The position numbers and the translations under genes were made by a program. The notes below the pieces were generated by a model. The model made no database searches. It had not been told where the DNA came from and worked only from the letters and a program-made list of their open reading frames with translations. Below, piece after piece: positions 1-12,377 of a stretch of 64,000 nt of DNA; positions within the stretch are counted from its first letter, which is position 1; every line of letters begins with the position of its first letter. The stretch spans positions 248,001 through 312,000 of the forward strand of contig ML991771.1 in the NCBI GenBank assembly GCA_010094025.1, in the 5' to 3' direction. Origin of the DNA: Viridothelium virens. Its lineage: Eukaryota; Ascomycota; Dothideomycetes; Trypetheliales; Trypetheliaceae.

Positions 1-81
1 GCTTAACCTAATTGAGTAAACTACTCAATGCTATCTAGAATTTGCGGCACGCAGTATTCCCAGCCTGGACCAAGGAAAATA

Positions 82-245
82 TCTTACCACGACCAGGTGG
101 TTTCTTAACCGGTAATAAATACAGTGTCACCTTCATTCTACTGTTATAATTATATTGGCCTATGTTAGCCAACATAATCATAACAGTATGATAAAGGTAA
201 TATTGTATTTATTATCGATTGAGAAACCCCCTCTCCGCGGTAAGG
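82..245. mobile_element. Foldback MITE, copy 1 (164 bp palindromic element)
   Basis: The whole element is an imperfect palindrome. The left arm begins TCTTACCACG and the right arm, read on the other strand, begins CCTTACCGCGG; both arms then run through GGTTTCT, AATAAATACA and an ACTGTTAT block to a short centre near 160-170. It is flanked by TA on both sides (80-81 and 246-247), as expected for a Tc1/mariner-type target duplication. It has no coding capacity, so it would need a transposase from elsewhere. A second, related copy lies at 45904-46084. The superfamily is an inference from the TA flanks only. Confidence 0.75.
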
Positions 246-247
246 TA

Positions 248-1513
248 TCTTCCCTTGGCGCCGGACTCCCAGGATGTCACCTTGAGACGGGACTCTTGTC
301 TGATCACGTGACGTCAGCGCTTGACGCTATGCTCTCAGTCCCTGATCCTGGAACGATATCGAAGTTCTCATGTCTTTTGCTATGCGGAAGTTGCATGTGG
401 CAATGGCACCTCTATCGCCTAACAAAGAAAGTCCCTGGCAGTTTGTTGAGCGAGGATGAAACCCACGGTGAATAGGTGCTTGTCTTGTTTCAAAGAGGTT
501 ATCCGGCGAACGACCCACTCATGGGAATGGTTCACGAGCCTGATGCATATCTCCGGATGTTTGTCACTCGGGAAATCATGTTTTGGACAGCTGACATTGA
601 GGCCACTGCTGGCTATGCAAGTCACGAGTTGGTATGGGTGGGTCCTTGAAGGCACGGCTAGGCTAATGTCCCGCTGGTTCGAGGTTGGATGTGTTGCGTA
701 TGAAACAATGATTCGATATCTCAATCTTCCGCTCCGCTGCTCAGCTACTGGGGCAATCGTGATTCATCGATGCTGTGTCTATCAAGGATATACTAACCCT
801 GGCATTCATCAGGCAACCGATTCGCCTACTCTCTCACTACTAGTGTCTCGAAACGTTCCTTACTTTGGGGCGATGACAGTACTCCTATCTTCATGCTCAC
901 ATTAGGGTTCTCACGGAAGATCCCTTTTTCCTTTGAGTCAACTCTCGAAAAACGAGCCTATCTCGGGAACTATCACACAATTTAATCTCTTGAGCTGACC
1001 TCTTTGAGTGAACAGCGCAAGCATCCTCCTTTATGTGGTCCTGAATTCTCCCTTCGGCTCGGTGTGCGAGGCAGTCTGCCTTCAAGACTCCCACACGATA
1101 GCAAGTGTTCTATAACGCGCTGCTCCAAGTGTTCATCCGCGACACGTGAAACGGGGCTAGCCTCGCATTGGGTCAAATCAAAGAAAAGGGGTAGAAGATA
1201 CTAAGATTTGGGGCGGCGATAACGGGGCGATTCAAGGGCTTTCGTGTGTGGAAGCCCTTTGTGCCTATCTGCATCACAACGCTTTGCTTGCAGCTTAAGC
1301 TCTTCCGCGTCTTGGATCTCACTTCTCACCCTGACCTACGTCAACAAGGCGCCTTTCGCTTTGCCTTATATAATACGCCCCACCGCACCAGTGGTGCTCT
1401 ACCCGCACTTTTACTGACTACGTGGCTTTCTGTCCATCAGCTGGTGTTGCCAAGTCGAGTAGGCTCGTGCTAAATCTCTTACTGGAGATCGGCTATCAGA
1501 CAACGTAACAACC
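248..1513. other. Gene-poor stretch
   Basis: I see no convincing gene. Short open frames here have no recognisable domain and no coherent splice structure. The 3' part should hold the promoter and leader of the gene starting at 1514. Confidence 0.5.
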
Positions 1514-3726
1514 ATGGCTTCCAAGGAGACTGACTCAAAAGCTCCAGATGTCATAGTGGCTGAGAAGGCATGCCTTGATACTTTGAATTCCAGTTTCACG
1601 CCATCATCGAGCAACGATGCTGAGCCGCATGGCTCGGCATCAAGCAACTCCTCGAACATAATCGATAGCTTGATCAGCACGAGCCCCGATATTTCTCAGT
1701 ACCATTTTCTTACCAATAAGACTTCTTCCAACTTCCCTCACGAGTCGGGAGATCCAGATACACCCGTGGATGGCGACTCGAATGAACCAGATCGGTACGA
1801 CCTGACTGAAGAGCAAAAGCGGTACTTTGATCCTGTTGATGAGATCATCGGCAGAGCGGAGAGCGAGACACATATGAAGATTACACCATTGCATAACTTT
1901 GAGGAACTTGAATTGGAAAATTCCTTACAACTCAAGAACCACAATCGCACGAACGCAGTTTTCATCACGCCTTCCGATGAGCTCGATGAATCAGATGGGA
2001 AGCCTTCAATAACCGTCAACAAAACGGATTCGAGTCATTGGCAAGACTGCGACACCAAGCATTTTCCAAACCAGCAAGCCAATCATCATCTCACCTACCT
2101 CCCAGAATACGCCGGCCACTATCATTCTGCGAATTCAACGGCAAATCTTGACTACATGAGCTCAGCGAATCCATTCGTATCAAACTACGGCGAGCGAAGT
2201 GCGAGACTCTACACAGACAACGCTGAGCCTGAATCTTCAGATGTGCATCCCAGCCGGGTTGGTGACCTTGTGCCTGCGGTCTTATTGGATTACGGTAATT
2301 CATACCCAAGATATCATTGGTCTGGCTCTCTATCTGGCCCACATCCCCAGAATGGCAGTACTGGAGATGCTAATTCTGAGATGTCGATGTACTACTCCAA
2401 AGCAAACGGAATGCCTCACGTCGACTACGGTAACAACAATTATGCAGCTTTCGAAGATACGACAACTGGAGAGCCAACGTCTACAATGTTAACAAATTAC
2501 TTCCGTCCAAACACTGGATCTTACGCACATGGCTCCAGTCCCATTAACGATTTGACTCATCATGGATACGACCAATTCAGAAGCCAAGGCAGCCAGTTGA
2601 TCCCGTACGACAACGCATTTAATCATGGAGAAGTCAAAGAAGACCCCAATTCCTACTCTCAACATCCCAACGCTGTCTACTCGCGTCCGAGGAGCATACC
2701 CGCAGCTCACTCGGCTGGTGACACAATTCTTCATGGAACCAGACTTGACAGAATGCACTCCTTCATGGGTTTTCATAAAGATAGCGATGCAGCGTACGAC
2801 TATATGAGTAAAATTCGTCGAAATTACGAAGTGGCTGGATATGACGATTGGCAGAGAGTGGAGGCTGATCCTATACCATTCGTCCGTGGTATCTACGAGG
2901 CAATGAGTACCCTCAAACCTGAAGCAGATTCCTCACAGGTCTCCTACTGGAGCACCATGACGAGAAAAGGCCACGAGCAACAGATGATAGAGGCCCGGGC
3001 GTGGGATATTGTCGTATGTCTCCCCAGTTTGTCAAGCACCTTCAAGACATTTCTGACTTCCAGCAGCAAACGGCTATCAATCAGCACAAGCATGGCATCA
3101 CAAACTTTCCAGAGCTTGAGATCCATAAAAGAGATCCCCTCGACAATTCCATGTGCTGCTCAGAGCGTTTGGGGCGGATTCAGGACATTCTTTACGTAAG
3201 TAGTCGTTCGTGAGCCACACGTTGCTGTAGCTTACGAATGTTAAGGGCGACAAATTGGTGTGCAAAGACGTCGTCGATGGCAACAAGGTCACCTATCTCG
3301 TTGCGACCCCTAACGCCTGGATCAATGTAAGTATACACGTGCCTTTCTCCTCGGTCAAGGCCACGCTAACTCAATAACTCTCAGCGCAAGAACGACAATC
3401 GCAGATTGAACAAAGACAAGGGTGCGATCATGAGGGCAGGCAAGAGAACAGTGACTCAATTCCAGAATGCTCAGGTCATGAGAGAGGCGACCGCGGGACT
3501 TGATTACCATGTGATTGGTGTGGAAAATGTGGTGGAGGGACGGGATCTCTCCCACGGACCAGCTCTTCCCAGTGAGGCAATGGAGCAGCACGTGGAGAGT
3601 CGTGCAAAGAATCGGCCCAAGTCACGTCGACCACCGAAGAGGGCCAAGAAGAACGACGACGATGAGGAGTGGGCCCCCCGACAGAGCAAGGGAAAGAAGA
3701 GGGACAGGGGTGTGGAAGATGAGTGA
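1514..3726 (+). CDS. Uncharacterised fungal protein with basic C-terminal tail (4 exons)
   Basis: The predicted exons are 1514-3013, 3064-3195, 3246-3326 and 3385-3726, giving 684 aa. Intron 1 (50 nt) has GTATGT, a CTGAC branch and TTCCAG; introns 2 and 3 (50 and 58 nt) start GTAAGT, and all phases agree. The first 400 residues are low-complexity and rich in Ser, Asn and Tyr, so probably disordered. The conserved-looking part begins near residue 410 and continues through exons 2-4, with phrases such as EIHKRDPLDN and NKVTYLVA. The C-terminus is strongly basic with a bipartite-like nuclear localisation signal (KSRRPPKRAKK) followed by an acidic run. I recognise no named domain. A nuclear role is inferred from the tail alone. 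Confidence 0.75.
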
Positions 3727-4446
3727 AATGCCAGCTGGTGAGAGTGCTGTGCTGCGATAATTTCTGTTCCTTCCTCACAGGGAGAATGATGGGGGCATGC
3801 TTTGATGGTGATACAAATTCTTTTCTGATACTCCAGCGATCTGATTAATGTGTCAGAGGACAGCAGAATTTGCTGTACTGCGCTGGCGATGGCGGTTACT
3901 GATGAGCCTTTACTGCTGTGTTCTCAAGCAGCGAGCGATATTATCCAGGCTCGAAGCCTCAGTCTATTTCTTGTAAATAATTAGCTATGTCACTTTCGTA
4001 TGCGGTTGTGATGATTCTTGAATCTCACTCATATTTATCTAATACCAGACGCGCCAAGTTCGCGCCGAAAGCTTTAGCGTCTACTCTATCGTATTCGCCC
4101 TGGCGCTAAGCTTTTTTTGGGTTCGGTTTTGGATCTCCCGAGCCAGCTTCCCCAGCTTTGGCTCAAAGAAAAGTTCAGCCTAAACACAAGTCCCCTACGG
4201 ACAAATTTTTCGCCATTCCAGTCTTCCGACAGCCATGCTGGGGTTCTCCACCACAATTGACCCAGCTTTACCGCGAATACGATTTAGCCCACGGGTCAAA
4301 GCATGGCTAGAGTTGTTGATCTTCAAGTCATCCTTGCAAGCGCGCTAGAATGATCTGGATATATAGATCGTCCAAGATCTCGATAAACACCATGGAGGCA
4401 TTCGATTGCTTTCGGTGGTAAGCGAAAATTTCCTATTGCCTTCATC
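3727..4446. other. Intergenic region upstream of GH35 gene
   Basis: This holds the 3' end region of the preceding gene and the promoter of the beta-galactosidase gene. Apart from the TATA-like site listed separately I see no other feature. Confidence 0.5.
4360..4366 (+). promoter_or_regulatory. TATA-like box of the GH35 gene
   Basis: TATATAG lies about 80 bp upstream of the predicted ATG at 4447, a usual distance for a fungal core promoter. It is called from sequence only. Confidence 0.4.
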
Positions 4447-7400
4447 ATGTTTTCTTCTCTTTTCCGCTTTCTCTTGGCCATTGCATGGTTGTTGCAGGCT
4501 TCGGCAATATCTATTGGGCCTCATCAGAATTTACGCATCAATTCACGACAAGCTCTACAAGACTTGGTAAGTAGCCATTCCCAATCATGCAAGTAATCTT
4601 GCCTGATAATTTGGAAGGTGACATGGGACGAACACTCCCTCTTCGTCCGCGGCGAGCGGATCATGTTCTTCTCCGGCGAGTTCCATCCTTTCAGGCTGCC
4701 CGTTCCGGATCTTTGGCTCGATGTCTTTCAAAAAATTAAAGCTCTCGGATTCAGCGGAGTCTCGTTTTACACCGACTGGGCTCTTCTCGAAGGTAATCGT
4801 GGCAGTGTAGTCACCGATGGAATATGGAGTCTTGAGAAGTTCTTTCAAGCGGCAAGCCAAGCTGGAATATACCTTGTTGCTCGACCTGGACCGTACATTA
4901 ATGCCGAAACCGCTGCGGGAGGTCTCCCGGGATGGACGCTGCGGTTCAATACCACGCTTCGATCCGCGAGCCCAGAGTATCTGAATGCTACCGAAAATTA
5001 CTTGGCCACCTTGGGGAAGATCATTGCGGATGCACAGATTACGAATGGTGGGCCTGTCGTTATAGTTCAACCAGAAAATGAGTACACCACTTGGCCCGGA
5101 GCGAATCCATTCCCAGAACAGCAGAACAGGGAGGTGATGGCCTTTACCGAAGACCGACTCCGGGATGCGGGCATTGTGGTGCCGTTCCTCGTTAACGATA
5201 ACGAAAATATGGGATATTGGGCCCCCGGCACTGGACTAGGTGCAGTCGACATTTATGGAATCGATGCATACCCTCTGCGATATGATTGTATGGCTCGCTT
5301 GAGTTTGTAGAATCTTCCTCTGTTAATCTGATTAGGTGCGGATTACTACGTTTGGCCGACGACCAGGTTCAACCAAAGCTGGCAGATATCGCATCAGATG
5401 AACAATCCGACAACTCCTTTTGCAATTGCTGAGTTCCAGGGAGGATCTGGGACTGGATGGTATTTCTAAACTTCATTTAGTGATAAAAGTACTTACTAAC
5501 ATTGTTACAGGGGTGGTACGAACCAGAGTGACTGCGCGATCCTTGTGAATGCTCAAACCGAGAGGGTCGTGTATAAGAACAATTATAGTTTTGGCGCTAC
5601 AATTTTCAATATCTACATGGTAAGCAGCTATTGCCTTCTGAGTTGGGCTCGATCGCTCACATCAACTAGATTTACGGTGGTAGCAACTGGGGAAACCTAG
5701 GATATCATGGAGGTGACGCTAGCTACGACTATGGAGCGGCCATAACCGAAGATCGCCTCGTGTGGAGAGAAAAATACCCGGAACTGAAATTGCAAGCGAA
5801 TTTCTTTAAGGTCTCACCGGCTTATCTTACCGCAACCGCAGGCAACATAGGGAACGGCTCCTACGCTTCAACAGATGTTATTGCTACAACGCCGGTTTTT
5901 GGAAATGGTACTAACACAAACTTCTACGTTACGAGACATGCCGACTACACTTCGAATGATACTACAACTTACAAGCTCCAAGTTCCCACAAGCGTCGGCA
6001 ACTTGACCCTCCCGCAACTTGGTGGATCTTTGACTCTGTTTGGACGAGATGCGAAAATCCACGTTACCGATTACGACGTTGGTGGAGTCAACATGCTTTA
6101 CTCAACTGCGGAAGTCTATACCTGGACTAGGACTGCTGCAAACAGCACACTTCTTGTTCTCTATGGTGGTGCCGACGAGACGCACGAGGCTGCGCTCCCA
6201 GCTTCTCTGGGAAGTCCTACAGTCTCCGAAGGCTCTGACGTGACGATTGGGCATAATGGTTCCTACACAATCTTGCATTGGACTGTCACTCCCCAAAGAC
6301 GAGTGGTGAAAGTCGGCAACCTCGAGGTTCATCTGCTATGGCGAAACGAGGCTTACAATTACTGGGTAATGGAATTGCCCGCTGCGGCACCGATTGGTAA
6401 CTTTAGTTCAATATCGAAGGATTTGGCTGTGGTCAAAGCTGGCTATCTTCTTCGAAGTGCAGATATCAGTGGCAATGAGCTTCGTTTAGTCGGGGACGTC
6501 AACGCGACCACTAGCATCGAGGTCATATCCGTTCCTCGCAACCCCATCAACCAGATCTCCTTCAACGGAGAGCTTATCCCCTCGACGAATTCTCAATCTG
6601 GCCGACTCACTGCCTCCATCCCTTACAATCCACCCAACATCTCCGTTCCCAGTCTCCCCGATCTCCAGTGGAAATATCTCGACAGCCTTCCCGAAATCCA
6701 ATCCAACTACTCTGATGCCCTCTGGACTTCCTGCAACCAAACGTATTCCAATGAAAACCGCACTCTCACCACCCCCACCTCCCTCTACGCCAGCGACTAC
6801 GGCTACCACACGGGCTCCCTCATCTACCGCGCGCACTTCGTCCCCTCGGCGACCAACACCTCCACCTCCTCCATCCTCTCCCTCAACGTCACCGGCGGCG
6901 TCGGCTTCGCCCACACCATCTGGCTCAACTCCACCTTCCTAGGCTCCTGGCCCGGCAACGGTGGCGTCCAATACTACGCGCAAAACCTCTCGCTGCCCTC
7001 CTCACTCCTCCCAGGCACGCCCTACACCCTCACCGTCCTCATCGACCACATGGGCCAGGACGAAGAGGCGCCCGGCACCGACGCCATCAAGTTCCCGCGC
7101 GGCATCCTCGACTACAGCATCCCTGGCGTCGCTGCTCAGGACGTCACCTGGAAGATGACGGGGAATCTCGGCGGCGAGGCGTATCGCGATCTTGCGAGGG
7201 GCCCGCGGAACGAGGGCGCGATGTATGTCGAGCGCCAGGGATACCATCTCCCCGGCGCGCCGAGCGCGGGGTGGGCGGTGGCGAGTCCGGTGGCGGATGG
7301 GTTGGCGAAGGCGGGGGTAGGGTTCTATACGACGAGTTTCGCGCTGGATGTCCCGGCGGGGTGGGACGTGCCGATGAGCTTTGTGTTTAATGGGAGTGCG

Positions 7401-7682
7401 GAGGCGACGGGGGGGAATTATCGGTGCCAGTTGTTTGTGAACGGGTATCAGTTCGGGAAGTACGTGAATAATTTGGGGCCGCAGACGGTCTTCCCGGTGC
7501 CGGAGGGAATCCTGAATCATAATGGGATGAATGATGTGGCGCTGACGTTGTGGGCGCTTGATGCTGGTGGTGCGAAGCTCGGGGGATTGGAATTGGTGCC
7601 TCAGAGAATCATAAAGTCGGGGTATAGCAAGCCTGGGTTGTCGCCAATGCCTGGGTGGACTCTTAGAGAGGGCGCTTACTAG
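4447..7682 (+). CDS. lacA: Secreted beta-galactosidase, glycoside hydrolase family 35
   Basis: The enzyme hydrolyses terminal beta-D-galactosyl residues, in fungi typically from galactan or xyloglucan side chains outside the cell. Exons are 4447-4566, 4618-5287, 5336-5459, 5511-5619 and 5670-7682, giving 1011 aa, the normal length for fungal GH35. Exon 1 encodes a signal peptide ([20 protein letters not shown]). The GH35 signature [13 protein letters not shown] sits near residues 184-196 with the acid/base glutamate; the nucleophile glutamate lies in AIAEFQGG near residue 297. [11 protein letters not shown] motif follows at the start of exon 5, and then the beta-sandwich domains. Introns are 48-51 nt. 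Third positions become strikingly GC-rich from about 6500 to 7450. The family call is secure; the symbol follows fungal usage and the natural substrate is unknown. Confidence 0.95.
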
Positions 7683-10406
7683 AGATGAGACGTGTACCCA
7701 CTTCACGGTATGCTGGATCAAAGCCAGAGCTTTAAATATTATGTAACTCTAATATACTCTAGGCTTGCTTATCATTGGCCCCCTGGGTTTGCTTTACTCC
7801 GCGATTCGGTTCCATCCGAGCCGAGATGAAGGATTTTCCTCCTAATATTATTATCGGACTTATTCGAATGTCCACCGTATGGCTTGGTAAAAGCTTATTT
7901 TTACACCGAAGCTAGCGACTCGGACGAGATAAGGAGAAGGGCGTTCTTATGCGTCAAAGGCATAACGGCGCCAGCATCGAAAGATCACGCCTGAATGCAA
8001 AAGCCGTGAATGCTTTACAAATCGCAGGGCTGTATCCTAGCCTTTCAGCAGAATACCTTACGAAGGGTCTCCGAGTTATAATAAAAGACAGATTCAGTCA
8101 GATGTAATTGATCGATTATTGTCCTACTCTTCCATCTTGTCGGCATCTTGGGTTTGACAGGACCGGAAAGCCCGTATCTACTTCTATGGAAGATCTAGAA
8201 ATGTGCACCGAGAGTTGCTGAAAAAAAAGCCTCGCTCAAATGGAAAAAGAAGGGATTACTGATATGTAGAAGTAAGAGGAGAAAAACACAAAAAAAAGGC
8301 CAATTGACGCTACGGACTTGGATGACTGTGCAAATCTCTTATCAAGACTCTGTCTCATATGGTAAGCTGGTGAGCTGTTGTCCTGCCTTCGCTTCCCCGG
8401 ATTTACGATCGTGGTGTCGCGCTAGTAGGACCCCAGAACTTCATCGGTCTTTTAACGCACGATGCAACGCCATCACACAAGTCATTTCCTTCTCCCTGAA
8501 CGATCTATCTCATTTCGGCATGCCTTCCTCTCTCGAAGTCGAATCGGAGCTGACTCCGCGTCCGACAGAGCTTACACATGCAGGAGCTTTACGCGTCTTC
8601 GGAAAGTGCCAGAATTCATCGGTCACAATGCCATGTCTTACGCGGGTCTCATCACATTGAATTACCATGACACATCGGAAAGAAGATCTCTATACGGATT
8701 CGCGTATCGGAGCTAAAAAATATTGGTCTTGACGCCCTTGTGGATTATCTACACGGCATTTGCTTCGACGCGTAAGTCTTCCGACTTGGTTCGAACCTTC
8801 AGAGAGTTACCTACGAAAAATGACGATCCGTAAAGCTCAGAGCACGGGCTTTATCAAAAGACTCATCTGTTTTTCTAGAGAACCCAGGTAAAAGTGTACG
8901 ATTGTTCATATGACCTTCAAGAGTGGACCGTGGTCAAGGGCTCAGTAAGTTAGGTAGGCTAGATACGCTTGCGGTGCAAACTGTGTGGTTCTGAGATCGG
9001 CTTCCGAGAAGTCTTGGCATCTACCTACCTGATTGCTACAAGAGATAGCCCTGCTTCATTATCTTATCTCCCAACCCAGTTCTATATTTAAAATCGCCTA
9101 TTTCCCCACCAGTCATGAGAGTCCTTCCGTAATGAGAAAAAGAGATCGTTACCAATGAACAACTTCGTACACATTCGATGTTCGATGGTCGGAAGCGGGG
9201 CGACCATCTATACCGAATCAAATATTGGGTGATTTGCCTGGGGTGGTCGTGGTCTTAGGCCCTGAATCTCCTGGAGAAGGACGGGGCCAAAACAGCTGGG
9301 AATGAGTCGATTGTAGAGGTTGAAAAGCTGAGGTGGCTACCAGATGAGAGCTCAGAAATTCTTGGCATACTCTAGCGCCGGCAGGGGTGAAGATCCGTTA
9401 GGAACTCCGGACCCTGGGTCTTGGCATCCCTTCTTAGAAGGTCAACTGTAAACGAGAGGGGCTGGGACTGGAGCTGGGACCGCAAAATTCGCGACTCCCA
9501 AAAAAGACTTACGAATATGGAGTACCAGTAGAAGCAACTCTAGGACTGCAGCTTGTACGTGGAACCTCTGCTCGTGAACAGATGTCTACAAAATCGATTA
9601 CTTCGCGCGCTTATGGCAATACTTGCTTGTCGTCAGCTCTAGTCAGGTCAGAACTGAAAGGCTACCTTGATCACCGCTCCTGCAATTCTGCTAGAGGTAA
9701 AGTCAGACAACTCTTCGAGTCTTGCTCCAGTGAATCTGACGTCTAACGACCAAATTGGAAGTTGCTCCTGTCTGGCGCTCTGTCTTGCTTGTGTCGCGAT
9801 ATCGATTCCACGGAGCAACGACCAGAATGGAAGCTGCTCTGGCTTCGTGTAGGACGCTGGCGATGAGTCTGCTAGAGGCCGGAATCTTTGAACGCGCGTC
9901 TACGAATAAACTGCCTTTGCTGAGTGAAGGCTTGAGCTTGAGCCCCCACTCAAAAGCCTCACTCCGGGGGCTCTGCGGGGTTATCTAGCCCGTAGTTTTG
10001 TTCTCAGGGGCATGGTGGCATGACGATACAGACCTAGGGTTGCTACATGAGCTACTGCGAGTACAGCAGATTATAGTTCTGGACTCCTGTTGCTCATGCG
10101 GGTAAGTGCAGCAACACTACTACCTTTCGTCCAATGAGAACGTTCATTTCGAACCCATGTTTTCCTTACCCTTGTATATTGTTGCCACTAACCTATTGCA
10201 GTTTCTGTCTAAAGATCCATAGTCTCAAACTTCGGATTTCAACTCAACTCCTTAGCTGGATGTTTGTCTACGGATTGCTTTCGATAACTGTCTGTCCGAT
10301 AAGAACAAGAGACCCCAACTAAACATCGGGGACCGAAGATACAACAGTCGGGTACTGAAGTTACGAAGGTTGATAGTAAAGATGCATTCCAGACTCTGAA
10401 TTCAAG
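7683..10406. other. Long gene-poor stretch (2.7 kb)
   Basis: No gene is supported. Open frames such as 8304-8660 have no domain or intron logic. It contains the imperfect direct repeat at 9745-9842. Confidence 0.5.
9745..9842. repeat. Imperfect direct repeat, two 26-bp copies 72 bp apart
   Basis: The segments 9745-9770 and 9817-9842 both begin AACGACCA and share TGGAAG and GCTCCT/GCTCT; about 21 of 26 positions agree. It could be the trace of a tandem duplication. No function is suggested. Confidence 0.4.
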
Positions 10407-10415
10407 TATAAATAG
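10407..10415 (+). promoter_or_regulatory. TATA box of the small secreted protein gene
   Basis: A near-perfect TATAAATAG lies about 150 bp upstream of the ATG at 10564. The intervening leader is rich in CT and CA stretches, typical of strongly expressed fungal genes. Confidence 0.55.
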
Positions 10416-10563
10416 AGGCTTTTTGTCTTGTCTTAACCTGCACTCGCTATCGATCTTCATTCGCTTCCAAGTCGTCTCTCACTCTATCAAGTCTAACTCA
10501 AACTTACTTGTTCCCAACTACATTCACTCCCAAGACAAAACCAAGTCTTAAGCTATTCACAAA

Positions 10564-11104
10564 ATGAAGGGCATTCTCATCACCATCCTTGCGCTTGTGG
10601 CTGCACCAGCCCTCGCTGCTGAAGTTGATCTCTCACGAGTCTACAAGGACACCGGATCTGAGTTCAGCGGTAGTTTAGTAGCTCGCGCTGTCCAGGAAGT
10701 CAAAGCAGATGAACCTGCTCAGCTTGAAGCTCGGCAGAACGTTCAATTCTGCAAGCTGCCCCCATCTGTTTTTGTCGGCAACCCAGGAGGCGCAATGCCC
10801 GCCAACCTTGACGGTATGCTGGAAATCTCCCGTCACCCTTACTTAATTAATCCTCTTTCTAGGAAGTTGCATCTCGTTGAATGCCTGCAATGCTGCCGGA
10901 GGCGAGGCCTTTACCGGCGCAACAGGCTGCAATTCTGGCGATTGCTGCATCAAGAGGGACTGTGCTGGCCCTAATAGCAACAGTGCTTGCTTGCAACCTA
11001 ATCTTGCTGGAGATACCCTCAGGCCCGGACAGGCAGGACAGTTTGTCAACGGTGCATGCCCTACTGGGCTCCGATGCTTCCAATTGACAAGGGGAGCCTT
11101 GTGA
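10564..11104 (+). CDS. Cysteine-rich small secreted protein (effector-like)
   Basis: Two exons, 10564-10813 and 10863-11104, are joined by a 49-nt GTATGC...CTAG intron in matching phase, giving 163 aa. The N-terminus is a clear signal peptide (MKGILITILALVAAPALAA). A pro-like segment of about 40 residues ends near LEARQN. After it come ten cysteines, mostly in exon 2, including a CC pair in SGDCCIKRDC. There is no lysine/arginine-rich DNA-binding or enzyme motif. The strong TATA box and leader fit an induced secreted gene. I do not recognise a named family; an apoplastic or host-contact role is inference from size, secretion and cysteine content. Confidence 0.75.
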
Positions 11105-12377
11105 TGTACTGGTCACGCTACAGATGGGTCCTGGGGCGGGCGGACTTCATCGGAGGATTCTGAAGGAGCAAGGCGCAGGATGAGCTGATCTAGCAGATCG
11201 TTACGTTCCAACAACGTATACAGCTAGCTTGATGTAGTTCAGTGAAATGAATGAGAAAATCCCCCAAAAAAGACAGTCAAGGCTTAGGCCGATTCTCTGT
11301 GCTTTCCACCGAATCTCCACTCCGATGTTAGTTTCCGTAGAGCCAAGCAGGGGCGTGTTGGTGGCAGACGAATCCGTTTGAGCCAGGCCAATGCAATTTT
11401 GCAACCATCTCATGCGCTGTCTACGTTTGCACATGAATCCAGGCTTGCCTGTCCGTCGTGCCTAGTGGATCCTTACGTGCATGGAAAGTTACCCGCATAT
11501 ACGCTTTTTCTTGTTCTCGCAGTGAAGGTCGGCGTATGACCCACTATTTCCCAAAATGGTCATCCTACTTGCCAGAAGCATCGGTAGAGTCCGAGTGCAA
11601 AACCCTTGGAAAAGCAGCCAAATCATCAATAGAACAACCACATCCTGCGGACCATTACAGAATGTGTCCGAACAGCCTCATTTGGCAAGACTCCAGAACC
11701 GGTAGTCGTCGTTGCCTATGATTTGCAGAGCGCCATGATGTCGCACTTACGTCTTTCGAGCCAAACACATTCGCTAAATGCGGGATCAACCTTCCTGCAT
11801 CCGCTGAACACAAGGATATCGTATTCTGATGAGGGACTAGGTAGATCGGTCCCAACACTCGAGCTTCTCCACCTACTCTAAGTGTTTCTGTAAGGCACCA
11901 CCTTCGTCGCGCAGCGTGCTTGCCGCAGCGCGACTAGGATTACTTTGCGCACTCTATACACTTCATTGCATGATTTCCGATAGCACTTGTAGACATGGCA
12001 TGAGCCACGAAATTTGGAAATGCGATCACGATCAGCAGAGACAGTCAAGCGCAGTAAGGGAACCAAAGATCGGCCCCTTATACAACCATTGCGCTGGAAG
12101 ACAAACTCTTCGTTGCTCGAACACTGACGCGTGTGACGCCAGTTAGCAGAGACTTTTACATAATTGCAACATCTCATTATTAAACAGGACGATTATGCAA
12201 ACCATGAGCTAACAAGTAATCGATACCGATGGTGGCACTCCTACATAGCAACTATCAATGCACTTCCTCACCCGCTTTAGGATGAACAAGCTTCCAAAAA
12301 AATACGACAAAACAACGTAGGATCTAGATATGCTCACTTAAGAATGTTCTGCGACTTTGCCCCGATGATTCACTTCA
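11105..12377. other. Intergenic region with no supported gene
   Basis: The 1.27 kb contains only short open frames on both strands with no domain, start or splice logic that I would defend. Confidence 0.5.

Noticed and set aside
2939-3027. Alternative 89-nt intron in the first gene, also phase-correct
   Set aside because: It would remove coding-like sequence (RKGHEQQMIEARAWDIV). The 50-nt intron at 3014-3063 has a better GTATGT donor, a CTGAC branch and a TTCCAG acceptor.
8304-8660. 118-codon plus-strand open frame in a gene-poor region
   Set aside because: It shows no domain, no promoter signal, no supporting splice sites and a chance-like composition.
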